Positions 1 through 8,072 of a DNA stretch of 64,000 nt are shown piece by piece. The stretch lies in contig NZ_NTUP01000068.1 in NCBI RefSeq assembly GCF_002561455.1, forward strand, positions 1 to 64,000. The letters are read 5' to 3'. Source of the DNA: Bacillus sp. AFS015802 (GTDB lineage Bacteria; Bacillota; Bacilli; Bacillales; Bacillaceae_B). A program made the position numbers and the translations under genes. Position 1 is the first letter of the stretch; every line of letters begins with the position of its first letter. A model generated the notes under the pieces. That model saw nothing but the letters and a program-made list of their open reading frames with translations. It was not told where the DNA came from and did not search any database.

Positions 1-33
1 GAGGCGGGTTGGTCAGGCCCCCAGATGATAAGG

Positions 34-160
34 ATCCAGCCGAAAACCCGATAAATCCAGCGGTTTTTACGAAAATTCCAGCCGAAATGACCAGGTATTC
101 AGCCGTTCCAGGAAAAAATCAAGCCGATCCTCTCAAGAATTCAGCCGCTTTGCAATAAAT
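34..160. repeat. Degenerate tandem repeat, exact 21-nt period (locus 1)
   Basis: The pentamer AGCCG (once AGCGG) recurs at 38, 59, 80, 101, 122 and 143, always exactly 21 nt apart. It is preceded by a conserved ATTC/ATCC, while the remaining 11-12 nt of each unit vary. A weaker copy may begin near 15. On the minus strand each unit reads CGGCTGRATT plus a variable tail. In one minus-strand frame the units give heptapeptides of the form S/T-A-G/E-hydrophobic, but two units carry in-frame TGA, so current coding is unlikely. The array lies downstream of yqhY. The same repeat recurs at 17490-17552. Confidence 0.8.
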
Positions 161-170
161 GACAATCTCA

Positions 171-186
171 CCCCCCCCCCCCCCCC
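171..186. repeat. 16-nt poly-C homopolymer
   Basis: An uninterrupted run of 16 cytosines lies between the 21-nt repeat array and the yqhY terminator. It is outside any convincing gene. Homopolymers of this length are slippage-prone both in the cell and in sequencing, so its true length is uncertain. Confidence 0.9.
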
Positions 187-207
187 GGATCCAAACTAAA
201 TCAACGC

Positions 208-240
208 ATAAAAAAGAACGGCCCCCTAAAGGACCGTTCT
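208..240 (-). terminator. Terminator after yqhY
   Basis: On the minus strand AGAACGG pairs with CCGTTCT around an imperfect inner stem and is followed by a U-rich tract. It sits 6 nt past the yqhY stop and closes accB-accC-yqhY. Confidence 0.8.
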
Positions 241-245
241 CCCCA

Positions 246-665
246 TTACATCTCGTCTTCGATTTCAGCTTCGAACTTTTGGTTTTCGAATTGAACGCCT
301 ACGATATGAACATTCACTTCCTCTGCTTCAAGAGCCGTCATATTCAATAGTGCTTGACGAATATTGTCCTGGATCTTTTGTGCGACAGTCGGGATCGCTA
401 CACCGAACTTCATGATGCAGTATACATCCACGATGATCCCTTCTTCCGCAAGCTCCACTTTTACACCTTTACCGTGGTTTTTCTTTCCGAGACGCTCGAC
501 TACACCTGTTGCGAAGTTTCCGCGCATCTGTGATACGCCTTCGACCTCGGAAGCAGCGATTCCTGCAATAACTTCGATGACTTCAGGTGCGATTTCAATC
601 TTCCCAAGGCCGTCTTTACCGTGAGACATCTGTAAAAGGTTTTGATTTTCCGCCATGTTTGGCAC
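246..665 (-). CDS. yqhY: Asp23/Gls24 family protein YqhY
   Basis: 139-residue protein of the Asp23/Gls24 (DUF322) family. The core runs from about residue 22 (IEIAPEVIEVIAGIAASEV) through VKVELAEEGIIVDVYCIMKFG to a C-terminal acidic tail. The ATG follows the AGGAGGTG site, 14 nt downstream of accC, so it is the last gene of an accB-accC-yqhY unit. This order is kept in B. subtilis, where YqhY is genetically connected to acetyl-CoA carboxylase control: its loss is reported to select acc mutations. No enzymatic motif is visible. A role in moderating acetyl-CoA carboxylase is inferred from that knowledge and from the linkage. Confidence 0.9.
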   Translation of the reverse strand: MPNMAENQNLLQMSHGKDGLGKIEIAPEVIEVIAGIAASEVEGVSQMRGNFATGVVERLGKKNHGKGVKVELAEEGIIVDVYCIMKFGVAIPTVAQKIQDNIRQALLNMTALEAEEVNVHIVGVQFENQKFEAEIEDEM

Positions 666-679
666 CTCCTGAATTCACA

Positions 680-2032
680 CTAGGATTTCATTACTTCGTA
701 TTTCTCTAGGAATTTCGTATTAAATTCCCCACCTACAAAGGTTTCATGTTCCAATACTTTCAAATGGAATGGAATGGTTGTGTGCACTCCCTCAACCACA
801 AATTCACTCAGGGCACGCCTCATTCTTGAAATGGCCTCTTCCCTCGTCGCTCCATATGTGATCACCTTGGCAATCATACTATCGTAATAAGGAGGGATCA
901 TATAACCAGGATATGCGGCCGAATCGATTCTTACGCCAATGCCGCCTGGTGGAAGATACATTTCGATCCTTCCTGCTGAAGGCATGAAATTCTTCTCCGG
1001 GTTCTCTGCATTTATGCGGCATTCGATGGCCCAGCCGGTGAACGTCACTTCCTCTTGTGTAAGAGAAAGTTTTTCTCCAGATGCAACCAGGATCTGTTCC
1101 TTAATCAAATCGACTCCCGTCACCTGTTCGGTAACTGGATGCTCTACCTGGATACGGGTGTTCATTTCCATAAAATAGAACGATTGATTCACGTGGTCAT
1201 ATATGAATTCTACCGTGCCTGCACCCGTATAATCAACCGCTTGGGCTGCTTTTACCGCTGCTTCCCCCATTTTAACACGGATTTCTTCCGTCAGGGCAGG
1301 TGACGGTGTTTCTTCGATCAATTTTTGAAGGCGGCGCTGAATCGTACAGTCCCGCTCACCAAGATGGATCACGTTCCCGAAATTATCAGCGAGAACCTGG
1401 ATTTCCACATGTCTGAAGTCCTCGATGAACTTTTCAATGTAGACTCCAGGGTTTCCGAATGCGGTCATGGCTTCCTGCTGGGTGATCGTTACCCCTTTGA
1501 CAAGCTCTTCACTGGTTTTCGCAACGCGGATCCCTTTCCCTCCACCACCGGCAGTGGCTTTGATGATGACAGGGTATCCCATGGACTCTGCAAGCTGCAC
1601 GGCATCTTCCGCATCCTTTACGATCCCTTTCGAACCTGGAACGATGGGAACACCCGCTTCCCTCATGGTTTCACGTGCCACGTCTTTTGTACCCATCTTC
1701 GAGATCGCTTCAGGTGAAGGTCCGATGAAGATGATGTTGCAGTCGCGGCACAGGTCTGCAAAATCAGAGTTTTCAGCGAGGAATCCATACCCCGGGTGAA
1801 TGGCATCACAATCAGTCAGTTTTGCCACGCTAATGATGTTTGTGAAATTCAGATAGCTGTCTTTCGATGCAGTCGGCCCGATACAATACGCTTCATCCGC
1901 TAATTGAACATGAAGGGCTTCTTTATCTGCTTCAGAATAAACGGCTACACTTTCAATGCCTAAATCACGGCATGCACGGATGATCCGTACGGCAATTTCT
2001 CCTCGATTGGCGATTAGTACCTTTTTTATCAT
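680..2032 (-). CDS. accC: Acetyl-CoA carboxylase, biotin carboxylase subunit
   Basis: 450 residues, the normal size for AccC. It carboxylates biotin on AccB using ATP and bicarbonate, the first half-reaction of malonyl-CoA synthesis. Visible features are the N-terminal biotin carboxylase fold ([17 protein letters not shown]), the ATP-grasp glycine-rich loop [10 protein letters not shown] near residue 165, the catalytic stretch [14 protein letters not shown] near residue 290, and the C-terminal domain. It starts 15 nt after accB and is co-transcribed with it, so the FapR-like operator in front of accB would control both genes. No defect seen. Confidence 0.97.
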   Translation of the reverse strand: MIKKVLIANRGEIAVRIIRACRDLGIESVAVYSEADKEALHVQLADEAYCIGPTASKDSYLNFTNIISVAKLTDCDAIHPGYGFLAENSDFADLCRDCNIIFIGPSPEAISKMGTKDVARETMREAGVPIVPGSKGIVKDAEDAVQLAESMGYPVIIKATAGGGGKGIRVAKTSEELVKGVTITQQEAMTAFGNPGVYIEKFIEDFRHVEIQVLADNFGNVIHLGERDCTIQRRLQKLIEETPSPALTEEIRVKMGEAAVKAAQAVDYTGAGTVEFIYDHVNQSFYFMEMNTRIQVEHPVTEQVTGVDLIKEQILVASGEKLSLTQEEVTFTGWAIECRINAENPEKNFMPSAGRIEMYLPPGGIGVRIDSAAYPGYMIPPYYDSMIAKVITYGATREEAISRMRRALSEFVVEGVHTTIPFHLKVLEHETFVGGEFNTKFLEKYEVMKS

Positions 2033-2047
2033 ATCTATACTCGCTCC

Positions 2048-2551
2048 TTATTCAGGTTTAACCAAGAATAACGGCTGTCCATATTCAACTAATTGACCGT
2101 CTTTTACTAAGATTTCTACGATTTCGCCTTTTGCTTCGGCTTCGATTTCATTAAAGAGTTTCATGGCTTCTACGATACATACAACAGAGCTTTCATCGAC
2201 TTTATCGCCGACTTTCACATAAGGCCCTGATTCCGGAGAAGAAGATTGATAGAACGTCCCTACCATCGGAGACGTGATTTTATGTAGGTTTGCATCCTCC
2301 ACATTTGCCTGAGGCGCTTCCTTCTCTTCTGCACTAACAGATGGAGCCGCACTGGCAACAGGTGCCTGCTGAACTGCCTGGGCTGCCGGTTTCACCTCTT
2401 CGACTGCTTGTACCGCCGGCTGGGCAGGAACGGTTACTCCATTATTCTTCTTTAAGTTAATCTTTGAACCTTCATGCTCGTATGTAAACTCTTCAACACT
2501 AGATTGATCTACGAGTTTGATTATTTCGCGAATTTCTTGAATTTTCAACAC
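2048..2551 (-). CDS. accB: Biotin carboxyl carrier protein of acetyl-CoA carboxylase
   Basis: About 167 residues. I chose the GTG at 2551 because AGAGGGG lies 8 nt upstream and the product then begins (M)[15 protein letters not shown], which matches the family N-terminus; an in-frame ATG further upstream (2602) would overlap the promoter and operator. A Pro/Ala/Gln-rich linker (about residues 50-85) precedes the C-terminal biotinyl domain, which has the canonical [12 protein letters not shown] motif with the biotinylated Lys. The protein carries biotin between AccC and the carboxyltransferase. First gene of accB-accC-yqhY. Confidence 0.95.
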   Translation of the reverse strand: MLKIQEIREIIKLVDQSSVEEFTYEHEGSKINLKKNNGVTVPAQPAVQAVEEVKPAAQAVQQAPVASAAPSVSAEEKEAPQANVEDANLHKITSPMVGTFYQSSSPESGPYVKVGDKVDESSVVCIVEAMKLFNEIEAEAKGEIVEILVKDGQLVEYGQPLFLVKPE

Positions 2552-2579
2552 TGTTGACACCCCTCTTATAGTTTTGAAA

Positions 2580-2596
2580 TTATGACTAGCTACTAA
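2580..2596 (-). promoter_or_regulatory. FapR-like operator upstream of accB
   Basis: The minus-strand sequence TTAGTAGCTAGTCATAA matches 14 of 17 positions of the palindromic FapR motif as I recall it (TTAGTACCTAGTACTAA). It begins just downstream of the candidate -10 and so covers the expected transcription start. This is the usual placement for a malonyl-CoA-responsive FapR operator at lipid synthesis genes. fapR is not in this window. Confidence 0.6.
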
Positions 2597-2597
2597 T

Positions 2598-2627
2598 ATC
2601 ATACGATAATACCTCGTATAAATTCAA
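2598..2627 (-). promoter_or_regulatory. Candidate sigma-A promoter of accB-accC-yqhY
   Basis: Minus strand -35 TTGAAT (2622-2627), 18-nt spacer, -10 TATGAT (2598-2603). The start point would fall inside the FapR-like site and give a leader of about 40 nt. Confidence 0.6.
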
Positions 2628-2752
2628 TATGCGATTCCTACCATCCTAAAAAAGCGCATACAACTCTATCTCTATTCTAGACCTTTTTGGGTAAAAAATA
2701 AAATAATAGAAAGGGATTTTTGATTTATCTGATAAAACTCCTGCATTCAAAC

Positions 2753-2790
2753 AAAAATATGCCGCCTAAAGGATGTCCTTTAGGCGGCAT
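2753..2790 (-). terminator. Terminator after spoIIIAH
   Basis: A perfect 15-bp inverted repeat, ATGCCGCCTAAAGGA at 2759-2773 and its complement at 2776-2790, is followed on the minus strand by ATTTTTG. It ends the spoIIIA operon and separates it from accB. Confidence 0.9.
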
Positions 2791-2804
2791 TTGCCTTATC
2801 GTCT

Positions 2805-3359
2805 TCAGTTTGACGGCTGGAATTCAACAGCCACCGGCTTCATTTGACCGACTTCACTCATCACCAGGCGGATGATTTCGTTTGCATCTGCTTTCGTGTG
2901 CTCTTTATCCGATTTCACCGTGATACGGATGTTTTCGCCGTTCGCTCTAACCAGGGCATCCTTATACCCCATTGTTTTGATCATGGTTTCGAGTACAGAT
3001 TCAGTCATGGCTAACTCACGAAGGTTTTCCATTTGCTCGTAGGCTGCACTCTTCTCTTCTGCCGATACATCGGCATTGGCTACTTTCGTTTCCAGTTCTT
3101 CGCGAAGCTGTTCACGTTGATCCAGGACTTCGAGTCGCAGTGCTTCGAACATTTCATTTCCCGCCGCGTCCGTCACCACTTCCATATCTGTGCCTGACAT
3201 GGTCTCTTTATCCCCACTTTTCGCCTGCTCTTTCCCATCCTTCTCCTGATACGCCATATCCGTCGCTTGTTGCGTCGGGGACGTGATGTAATACACTGAA
3301 AGTACGATCACAAGACTCAACATCGTCAATAACCAAACCGTTTGTTTTTTAAGTAACAT
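2805..3359 (-). CDS. spoIIIAH: Stage III sporulation protein AH
   Basis: 184 residues, somewhat shorter than the B. subtilis protein (about 218). One N-terminal membrane segment (residues 7-26, VWLLTMLSLVIVLSVYYI) is followed by a charged linker and a C-terminal domain of the YscJ/FliF ring-building-motif type (about residues 85-180). In the family, SpoIIIAH in the mother-cell outer forespore membrane binds SpoIIQ from the forespore and forms the channel that keeps forespore transcription alive. Last gene of the spoIIIA operon, 14 nt after spoIIIAG, with a strong terminator behind it. Confidence 0.95.
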   Translation of the reverse strand: MLLKKQTVWLLTMLSLVIVLSVYYITSPTQQATDMAYQEKDGKEQAKSGDKETMSGTDMEVVTDAAGNEMFEALRLEVLDQREQLREELETKVANADVSAEEKSAAYEQMENLRELAMTESVLETMIKTMGYKDALVRANGENIRITVKSDKEHTKADANEIIRLVMSEVGQMKPVAVEFQPSN

Positions 3360-3373
3360 CTATCATTTCCCCC

Positions 3374-4027
3374 TTATTGTTTGGGCAGGACCGATACACG
3401 GTGACTCGGAACATCAAGCGCCCGGGTGACGGCCTCTATAATCCATTTTTTGATTTGTATGTTATCGGCTCCTTTGGCTACTACAAGGACACCGCTGACT
3501 TTAGGTTTTTTCGTTTCCTTCACAATGGGAACTTCCTTATCGCCGCTCCTCACGATGACGACTTCTTCTTCCCGTGATTTATCTTCTACGGACCTTTTCC
3601 CGCCATTCTTGTCTTCTTCATCGGTGGATTGGATTTGTGTGGATTCTTTTTTTTCGTATATTTTTGATTCCGTCGCTTCCACATTGACAACCACATACAC
3701 ATCGCTTACCCCGACGATTTGATCTAGGGCTTCTTTCAACTGATTTTCGTATTGATCTTCATATCCCCTCATCGAACCATCCGTTTCCTTTTGACTGGAT
3801 CCGAAAGTCTCCATTTCTCCGGATGTACCGCCATTTACCGGCGCCGCAACCTCCAAGCCGTCATCACTCTTCCAGAGATCACTGATCAGCATGAACGCGA
3901 CACCCACCAGCAGTACGATGAGAAAATAGTGCAGCCTTTTCCCTTTTTTATCCTTGGGTGGAGAATTGGCGTCTTCCTTTGACAACCATTCCTTCAAAGT
4001 ATTTAACGGACCTTTATTAAAGTTCAT
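3374..4027 (-). CDS. spoIIIAG: Stage III sporulation protein AG
   Basis: About 217 residues from the ATG at 4027. That start is chosen because MNFNKGPLNTLKEWL resembles family N-termini and ACTGGGGAAGCGA precedes it; a TTG at 4051 is the longer alternative. One membrane helix (HYFLIVLLVGVAFMLISDLW, about residues 33-52) is followed by a ring-building-motif domain with IVGVSDVYVVVNVEAT and GVLVVAKGADNIQIK. SpoIIIAG forms large rings in the mother-cell membrane of the feeding channel. The start overlaps the end of spoIIIAF by 11 nt, indicating translational coupling. Confidence 0.93.
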   Translation of the reverse strand: MNFNKGPLNTLKEWLSKEDANSPPKDKKGKRLHYFLIVLLVGVAFMLISDLWKSDDGLEVAAPVNGGTSGEMETFGSSQKETDGSMRGYEDQYENQLKEALDQIVGVSDVYVVVNVEATESKIYEKKESTQIQSTDEEDKNGGKRSVEDKSREEEVVIVRSGDKEVPIVKETKKPKVSGVLVVAKGADNIQIKKWIIEAVTRALDVPSHRVSVLPKQ

Positions 4028-4646
4028 TCGCTTCCCCAGTCCCCCCTTCAACTGTAATCATTATTTTGTCTGGAGTAAGATTCCATTGCTTGGCAAGTAA
4101 GGAGGCCAGTTCGGACGTATCCTCTTCCGCTGTTTTTTTTCCAGTGTCAGACCCCGTATCGATTTCTACGTCTTGGATCGTTTCAATCGTGCTGTCCTTT
4201 TCGTTTTCTTTATCCTTGATAATCACAGCCACCCCGGTGATACTTTCCGGGACATTTTCCAGGTCTTCCGCTTGCACCGTTATCTTTTCAATGACTTTAC
4301 CGTGTTCATCCATCAGCTCCTTTTCTGCTTGTTGTTTCATTTGGACAGCCATCTGTTCTAAAATATATGCACGTTGTGAGGCTTGTATTTCTTTTTTCTT
4401 CATTTCTATTTCATTTTCCACCGAATTATTCTTGGTGGGGCCATTTAGATCGATCGAATTCATCACCTCATCGAAATCGGTGGACATTAATTTGAAAAGC
4501 GGGGTGAGGATGATGGTGATCAGCAGCAGCCCCGTCACGATCTTCGCGTATTTCTGCATGTTGGAACTGGGAAGAAGCATGTCAATGACAGTGGCCAAAA
4601 GAACAAAGATAATGATATTCGTGATCCAATCGGTTAGAAATGACAT
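4017..4646 (-). CDS. spoIIIAF: Stage III sporulation protein AF
   Basis: 209 residues. Two N-terminal membrane helices (WITNIIIFVLLATVIDMLLP and IVTGLLLITIILTPLFKLM) are followed by a soluble domain with a Lys/Glu/Gln-rich middle and a C-terminal segment that includes VAVIIKDKE and IMITVEGG. It is a membrane component of the SpoIIIA-SpoIIQ complex. It follows spoIIIAE by 14 nt and overlaps spoIIIAG. Sequence conservation is lower than for AA, AC or AD, as is usual. Confidence 0.93.
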   Translation of the reverse strand: MSFLTDWITNIIIFVLLATVIDMLLPSSNMQKYAKIVTGLLLITIILTPLFKLMSTDFDEVMNSIDLNGPTKNNSVENEIEMKKKEIQASQRAYILEQMAVQMKQQAEKELMDEHGKVIEKITVQAEDLENVPESITGVAVIIKDKENEKDSTIETIQDVEIDTGSDTGKKTAEEDTSELASLLAKQWNLTPDKIMITVEGGTGEANEL

Positions 4647-4660
4647 GACACTGCTCCTTC

Positions 4661-5869
4661 CTATCGCATCATCATCGTGATATTTCCGGCTGCAATGATG
4701 ACGGTAAGACTTAAGAAAAACATAAAGGACACGATCGCCAGGGCGGCAAATACATAAATCACACTTTTCGCAATCGTATCCAGGCAGTCGATGACCGGTC
4801 CTCCTCCCAGCGGTTGAAGAAGGGCCGCGGCCAGCTTGTAAATGAACGCAATCATCAAGATCTTGATGGCCGGGAAGGCTGCAATGATCAGGACGATTGC
4901 GACACCGGCGATCCCCACGGTATTCTTTAACAGGACCGATGCACTGATCACTGTGTCCGTTGCATCCGTGAACATCCTGCCGATGACCGGGACAAAGTTA
5001 CCCGTCACAAATTTCGCCGTGCGGATCGTTATGCCGTCGGTCACTGCCGCCGTCGCACCCTGTACGGATATCACCCCGAGAAAGACGGTCATGAATGCAC
5101 CTAACAGCCCGATGCTCCATGTACGTAAGAGCTGCGCCAGCTGAGTCACTTTATAATGGCTTGAAAGGGTGCTCACAATACTCAAGAGGGCGGATAGGAA
5201 CAAGAGGGGCAGAACGACATTCTGAATGAGCAGACCGCTTGTATTCATCAGGAAGATAATCACTGGATGGAAAAACGCCGCTGACACCACTCCCCCCGAA
5301 GCGGCAATCAAGGCGAGCAGGAGGGGAATGAGGGCGATGATGAAATGAACCATGGTGGAGATGGCATCCCGGGTGTAGTCGATTGCCACATGAAAACTAT
5401 TCAGGGCGATGATGATCAGCACCATGAAAATGATACTGTACGCCACCTTGCTGACGCTTCCCCCTTCGAAAGCATTCTGCAGGGATTGAAGGAACATACT
5501 GAATATCGTGAGCATGATCAGGGTGCCCAATAACTTCCCATTCATCACAAGCTCCTGAAAGGCAAACTTGAAAATCCCGCTGAACCACGCCTTGAATGAG
5601 AACTCTTTCTCCCCTTTCATGAAATCGATCAGACTCCCTTTTTGACTTTCAGGGAGATAGCCGCCGTATTGATCGACGATGCTGTTCCAGTATCCTGTCA
5701 ATTCTTCAATCCCCAGCCTGTCCAGCTGAGAGTCAATCATTTCCTGCTGAATGGTTGAATCGGGAGGATGCTGTTCGTCTCCTTCTTCTGCTTGTCCACT
5801 GGAGGCGGAGACAAAAAAGATAACGAGTGCTATGACGAGTATTCGATATAATGGCAACATTTTTTCCAC
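4661..5869 (-). CDS. spoIIIAE: Stage III sporulation protein AE
   Basis: 402 residues (family about 400). A signal-peptide-like N-terminus (residues 5-27, ending SGQAEE) leads into an extracytoplasmic segment and then at least six membrane helices. Examples are LLGTLIMLTIFSMFLQ, LIPLLLALIAASGGVVSAAF and the C-terminal FAALAIVSFMFFLSLTVIIA. SpoIIIAE is the large polytopic component of the feeding complex. It is central in the operon, 15 nt from spoIIIAD and 14 nt from spoIIIAF. Confidence 0.95.
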   Translation of the reverse strand: MEKMLPLYRILVIALVIFFVSASSGQAEEGDEQHPPDSTIQQEMIDSQLDRLGIEELTGYWNSIVDQYGGYLPESQKGSLIDFMKGEKEFSFKAWFSGIFKFAFQELVMNGKLLGTLIMLTIFSMFLQSLQNAFEGGSVSKVAYSIIFMVLIIIALNSFHVAIDYTRDAISTMVHFIIALIPLLLALIAASGGVVSAAFFHPVIIFLMNTSGLLIQNVVLPLLFLSALLSIVSTLSSHYKVTQLAQLLRTWSIGLLGAFMTVFLGVISVQGATAAVTDGITIRTAKFVTGNFVPVIGRMFTDATDTVISASVLLKNTVGIAGVAIVLIIAAFPAIKILMIAFIYKLAAALLQPLGGGPVIDCLDTIAKSVIYVFAALAIVSFMFFLSLTVIIAAGNITMMMR

Positions 5870-5884
5870 CTCTTAACGTTTCGC

Positions 5885-6277
5885 TTATCCAGTCGGAATC
5901 ATATTGATGATCGTTTCAATAATGACTGTCAAAATGGGCACCGCCATGGCCAAAATCAAAATCTTCCCGGCAAGCTCCACTTTCGCCGCAAGGGCTCCCT
6001 GTCCGGCATCTTTCGTAATGTGAGAAGCGAATTCCGCTATGTAGGCGATGCCGATGATTTTAAGGATGGTTTCCACATAGACCATATTCACATTTGCGTT
6101 GGCAGCAAGTTTTTCAATCATATGGATGATGGAGTAGATTTGATCGATAAGAAATAAAAAAATCGAACAACCAGTAAATACAATGAGCAGGAAGGCAAAA
6201 TTAGGCTTTTGTTCTTTTACAATTAAGGCGAGGAAGGTCGCCACCAGCGCTATTCCTACAATTTGGATGATTTCAAT
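5885..6277 (-). CDS. spoIIIAD: Stage III sporulation protein AD (probable ATT start)
   Basis: About 130 residues if translation starts at the ATT at 6277. The first canonical start in frame, GTG at 6244, would remove the conserved N-terminus. From the ATT the product reads (M)EIIQIVGIALVATFLALI, which lines up with the known SpoIIIAD start. AGAGGGGG lies 8 nt before the ATT and overlaps the spoIIIAC stop. Three hydrophobic helices are present (ATFLALIV, FAFLLIVFTGCSIFLFLIDQ and the C-terminal LILAMAVPILTVIIETIIN). Small membrane subunit of the SpoIIIA complex. Confidence 0.9.
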   Translation of the reverse strand: MEIIQIVGIALVATFLALIVKEQKPNFAFLLIVFTGCSIFLFLIDQIYSIIHMIEKLAANANVNMVYVETILKIIGIAYIAEFASHITKDAGQGALAAKVELAGKILILAMAVPILTVIIETIINMIPTG

Positions 6278-6291
6278 CGCGGACGCCCCCT

Positions 6292-6498
6292 CTATCCTTG
6301 ATATAAGAAGACCGATTTAATCTTCTGGAACAAATCATCGACTATCGAAGCCACCATGAACAAGATATAAATGAATCCGAATAATGTGACCCACTGGGCA
6401 TATTCCTTTTTCCCCACCTGATCTAAAATCGTATGCAGGAAAGCCACCACAATCCCTACCCCTGCAATCTTGAAAATAATATCGACGTCAATTCCCAT
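6292..6498 (-). CDS. spoIIIAC: Stage III sporulation protein AC
   Basis: 68 residues from the ATG at 6498, exactly the family length and beginning MGIDVDIIFKIAGVGIVVAF. The 13 extra residues available upstream do not look like family sequence. Two membrane helices are present (IAGVGIVVAFLHTIL and LFGFIYILFMVASIV), with the highly conserved DQVGKKEYAQWVTL between them. Small membrane subunit of the feeding channel complex. Its TAG stop is embedded in the ribosome binding site of spoIIIAD, so the two are tightly coupled. Confidence 0.96.
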   Translation of the reverse strand: MGIDVDIIFKIAGVGIVVAFLHTILDQVGKKEYAQWVTLFGFIYILFMVASIVDDLFQKIKSVFLYQG

Positions 6499-6552
6499 AT
6501 GTGTTTCCCTCCTGGTTTCTAAGCGCTCATCCCCCATGCGGGAGTGTTCAAA

Positions 6553-7068
6553 TCAAAGCAATAGGATGATCAATAAAAGCCCTGATAGAAAGCCTAAACT
6601 CTTTGTCATCTTTTCGTATTTCCGCTGTTTTTCTACGGCTTCCACTTCTTCCCTTTCCAGGTGCTTAAGAGCAAGCTGGATGTGTTTTTGCTGCGTGATC
6701 ATGTCGTGTCTGCCAAGGTTTTCCCCGAATTGCTTCAGGATTTCATACTCACCGGCCTTAAAAGCCGTTAATTTCCAGATGTCATCCAGGCTCTCATCCC
6801 ATGCTTTCTTCACTGAAATCTCCTGCTCAGTCAATTTCTTCGAGAATGTTTCAAAAAACCAGGAAACAGGCTTTTGCAGCTGCTTGGAAATTTTCCTTGT
6901 CGCTTCATGCAAAGGGGTATGGCTGTAAGTGATCTCAGCTTCCAGCGACTGAAGTGCCACCTTTAACAACCGAAGCTGCCTCGGTCGTTCCGTCAAATAT
7001 TTTGAGGCCTCGAACCCTGCCCAGGAAGTAGAAAGGAGAATAAATACAGCACCGATAAGTTTAATCAT
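6553..7068 (-). CDS. spoIIIAB: Stage III sporulation protein AB
   Basis: 171 residues. An N-terminal hydrophobic segment (IKLIGAVFILLSTSWAGF) and a C-terminal helix (LGFLSGLLLIILLL) flank a mostly helical cytoplasmic domain. The family is distantly related to GspF-type platform proteins of type II secretion and type IV pilus systems. It would work with the SpoIIIAA ATPase. The ATG directly abuts the TAA of spoIIIAA (TAAATG), indicating coupled translation. Confidence 0.95.
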   Translation of the reverse strand: MIKLIGAVFILLSTSWAGFEASKYLTERPRQLRLLKVALQSLEAEITYSHTPLHEATRKISKQLQKPVSWFFETFSKKLTEQEISVKKAWDESLDDIWKLTAFKAGEYEILKQFGENLGRHDMITQQKHIQLALKHLEREEVEAVEKQRKYEKMTKSLGFLSGLLLIILLL

Positions 7069-7992
7069 TTATGTCACACTCACTTTTTTCAGAAGAGATT
7101 GCCCATGCTCGTTCCACACTTCATGGACCTTACCAGGTTCATCCCCTCTCCTCAGTTCCACGAATCGCTCGATTGTTTTAAGACTCACAATGTCTTTGAT
7201 CACAGGTCTCTTACTGACCTCGCTCAAAGTGGCTCCATGCGTCGTCATCACGAGGGTGATACCGGCATTCACTGCCTCCTGGATGGCTTGACCATCTTCC
7301 ATCCTTCCGATTTCATCCACAATCAGGACATCGGGACTCATTGAGCGGATCAGCATCATCATGCCCTCAGCCTTTGGACAGGCATCCAGCACGTCCACTC
7401 TCGGCCCGAACATCAGCTGGGGGATCCCGTTCACACAACCGGCAATCTCAGATCGTTCATCGACGATCCCCACCTTATAAGGGGGAATATTCCTTTCAGG
7501 GATCCCCGTCGAAATCATCCTGGCGAGATCCCGGAGCAGTGTCGTCTTCCCGGTCTGGGGTGAGCCGATCATCATCGTATGCTTCCAGCCATCCTCATAA
7601 ACATACGGTAGTATCGACTGTGCTATGCCAAGCTTTTGTCTGGCGATCCGGATGTTGAAAGAAGAGAGATTCCGGATTCCCTTCACGGCACCGCCTTCTA
7701 TTATCACCTTCCCGGCAAGCCCGACACGATGCCCGCCTTCAATGGTGATATAGCCTCTCTTCAATTCTTCTTCCAATGTATAAAATGAATGGCGTGATAA
7801 CTTGTTAATGAGCTGTTCACTGTCTTCCTCTGTCACGGTATAGGGCAGAAAATATGGCTTCCCCCGTGCCGTAACCTCCAATACGCGGTTGGTACGAACC
7901 CTGATTTCTTCTATCCGGTCAATCAGATCTTGTGGAAGGGACAGGACTTTGTCAGTTATAGTGCTGGGGAGTATGGCTAGAACTTCTTGCAT
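7069..7992 (-). CDS. spoIIIAA: Stage III sporulation protein AA, secretion-type ATPase
   Basis: 307 residues. Walker A GSPQTGKTTLLRDLA (about residues 142-156) and Walker B VLIVDEIGRMEDGQAIQEA (about 222-240) identify the AAA-type ATPase of the SpoIIIA complex, related to VirB11/GspE ATPases. It powers or assembles the channel between mother cell and forespore. First gene of the eight-gene operon, with AGGAGG-type site TAGGAGGTACTCAATATG. The upstream gap carries a candidate sigma-E promoter. B. subtilis has yqhV between efp and this gene; I see no yqhV here. Confidence 0.96.
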   Translation of the reverse strand: MQEVLAILPSTITDKVLSLPQDLIDRIEEIRVRTNRVLEVTARGKPYFLPYTVTEEDSEQLINKLSRHSFYTLEEELKRGYITIEGGHRVGLAGKVIIEGGAVKGIRNLSSFNIRIARQKLGIAQSILPYVYEDGWKHTMMIGSPQTGKTTLLRDLARMISTGIPERNIPPYKVGIVDERSEIAGCVNGIPQLMFGPRVDVLDACPKAEGMMMLIRSMSPDVLIVDEIGRMEDGQAIQEAVNAGITLVMTTHGATLSEVSKRPVIKDIVSLKTIERFVELRRGDEPGKVHEVWNEHGQSLLKKVSVT

Positions 7993-8072
7993 ATTGAGTA
8001 CCTCCTAATCTGGTTCCACTTCAGGAATTTTGACGATCAAATTAATCTTTCGTACATGCTTCCCGATAATAC

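Noticed and set aside
34..160. CRISPR array
   Set aside because: The repeated core is only about 9 nt with 12-nt interiors and no cas genes are nearby; CRISPR repeats and spacers are much longer.
4066..4680. 204-codon plus-strand ORF antisense to spoIIIAF
   Set aside because: Low-complexity Ser/Ile-rich translation with no ribosome binding site, fully inside a confident gene on the other strand.
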